Source: SZAS-103 sp038323475
GTDB taxonomy: Bacteria; Pseudomonadota; Gammaproteobacteria; Xanthomonadales; Xanthomonadaceae
NCBI GenBank assembly: GCA_038323475.1
Contig: JBBQHA010000180.1
Span: 1 to 5,683, forward strand
Direction of reading: 5' to 3'
Length of the DNA: 5,683 nt
Below, one piece after another: positions 4,641 through 5,683 of the stretch. The position numbers and the translations under genes are program-made. Every line of letters begins with the position of its first letter. Position 1 is the first letter of the stretch. Below the pieces are notes generated by a model. The model searched no databases, was not told where the DNA came from, and saw nothing but the letters and a program-made list of their open reading frames with translations.

Positions 4641-5683
4641 ATGCCCCTGAATCCGCTCGACCTGTACGACATCCGTTCCCTGCTCAGCGAAGAGGAGTGC
4701 GCGGTGCAGGACACCGTGGCGCGCTTCACCGACGAGCGCGTGCTGCCGATCATCGGCGACTGCTTCGACCAGGGCCGGTTCCCGCATGAACTGGTGCCGG
4801 AAATCGCCGAGCTCGGCCTGCTTGGTTCGTCGCTGCCGGAGGAATATGGCGGCCACGGCTTGAACGCGGTCTGCTACGGCCTGATCTGCCAGGAACTCGA
4901 GCGCGGCGATTCGGGCATCCGCAGTTTCGTCAGCGTGCAGTCGTCATTGTGCATGTACCCGATCTACGCGTACGGCAGTGAAGAGCAGCGCAAGCGCTGG
5001 CTGCCCGGCATGGCCGCGGGCAAGACCATCGGCTGCTTCGGCCTGACCGAGCCGCACGGTGGCTCCGATCCGGCCAACATGAAGACCAACGCCAAGCGCG
5101 ACGGTGGCGACTGGATCATCAACGGCGCGAAGATGTGGATCACCAACGGCAATCTTGCGGATATCGCGATTGTCTGGGCGATGACCGACGACGGTATCCA
5201 GGGCTTTCTCGTCGAGAAGGGCATGAAGGGTTTCACCGCGCAGGAAGTGCACAAGAAGATGAGCCTGCGCGCGTCGGTGACCTCGGCGCTGTTTTTCGAC
5301 GGCGTGCGCGTGCCGGAAGCGAACCGCCTGCCGAACGTGAAGGGCCTCAAGGGGCCGCTGGGCTGCCTGACCCAGGCGCGCTACGGCATCACATGGGGGC
5401 CGATCGGCGCGGCGCAGGCCTGCCTGCAGGAAGCGCTGAAGTACGGCGCCGAGCGCATCCTGTTCAATCGCCCGATCACTTCCAATCAAGCCGTACAACT
5501 GAAGCTCGCCGACATGGCACGCCGGATCACGATGGCGCAGCTGCTGTCGTTGCAACTCGGCCGCCTGAAGGATGCCGGCAAGATGCAGCCGACCCAGGTG
5601 TCGCTCGCGAAGTGGAACAACTGCCGCATGGCGATCGACATCGCCCGCGAGGCGCGCGACATCCTCGGCGGCGCCGGCATCAC
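4641..5683 (+). CDS. gcdH: Glutaryl-CoA dehydrogenase, C-terminus beyond the window
   Basis: FAD-dependent acyl-CoA dehydrogenase that oxidises and decarboxylates glutaryl-CoA to crotonyl-CoA in lysine and tryptophan breakdown, passing electrons to ETF. The window holds 347 complete codons of about 390. Seen: the N-terminal helical domain; EEYGG (68-72); ELERGDSGIRS (85-95), where Glu87 and Arg94 correspond to residues near the substrate carboxylate in the human enzyme; YAYGSEEQ (109-116); the FAD signature CFGLTEPHGGSDP (132-144); WITNG (166-170); and YGITWGPIGAA (248-258) opening the C-terminal helical domain. These runs fit glutaryl-CoA dehydrogenase better than other acyl-CoA dehydrogenases. 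The catalytic glutamate, in the usual YEGT motif, lies just past the edge, so an intact active site cannot be confirmed. The start has no strong ribosome site, but no upstream in-frame ATG exists. Confidence 0.95.
   Translation, partial: MPLNPLDLYDIRSLLSEEECAVQDTVARFTDERVLPIIGDCFDQGRFPHELVPEIAELGLLGSSLPEEYGGHGLNAVCYGLICQELERGDSGIRSFVSVQSSLCMYPIYAYGSEEQRKRWLPGMAAGKTIGCFGLTEPHGGSDPANMKTNAKRDGGDWIINGAKMWITNGNLADIAIVWAMTDDGIQGFLVEKGMKGFTAQEVHKKMSLRASVTSALFFDGVRVPEANRLPNVKGLKGPLGCLTQARYGITWGPIGAAQACLQEALKYGAERILFNRPITSNQAVQLKLADMARRITMAQLLSLQLGRLKDAGKMQPTQVSLAKWNNCRMAIDIAREARDILGGAGI

Noticed and set aside
4944..5555. A 203-codon minus-strand frame inside gcdH
   Set aside because: Antisense to conserved acyl-CoA dehydrogenase motifs; rich in His, Arg and Ala as such shadows usually are.

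Overview
The window is GC-rich and gene-dense. Its gene content looks like a chromosomal segment of a gammaproteobacterium of the Xanthomonadaceae type (Lysobacter, Luteimonas, Xanthomonas relatives). This rests on the GC-heavy codon use, the small two-helix protein that I recall as the DUF6116 family of that group, and the glycine-zipper lipoprotein and small c-type cytochrome beside ordinary housekeeping genes. The assignment is inference; no rRNA or tRNA lies in the window.

Layout, left to right. A complete cold-shock protein gene (+, 26-235) ends in a textbook intrinsic terminator with a GNRA loop. A GC-rich spacer with two more hairpins follows; one of them fits a terminator for the minus-strand genes. 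Two minus-strand envelope genes come next: a glycine-zipper 2TM lipoprotein (415-867) and, upstream of it, a membrane-anchored class II-like cytochrome c (1005-1403). A 126-bp divergent spacer carrying an 18-bp near-perfect dyad separates them from tcdA (+, 1530-2333), which makes cyclic t6A in tRNA. Then comes a 428-bp gene-free stretch full of palindromes, with one weakly integron attC-like structure, and an uncharacterised 211-residue gene (+, 2762-3397). A convergent junction leads to a minus-strand pair, the DUF6116-like membrane protein (4284-4481) and a TatD/YjjV-type metal-dependent hydrolase (3461-4270), spaced 13 nt apart as an operon. The last gene is glutaryl-CoA dehydrogenase (+, from 4641), cut by the window edge after 347 codons.

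The genes do not form one pathway. They are independent housekeeping units: RNA chaperoning, envelope and heme proteins, tRNA modification, a TatD hydrolase, and lysine/tryptophan catabolism. I see no convincing new multi-gene system. The part that looks least like conserved backbone is 2334-3397: a long, structured, gene-free stretch followed by an unrecognised gene that uses rarer codons such as AGG and AGA. That segment and the dyad at 1444-1461 are the best places for a second look.
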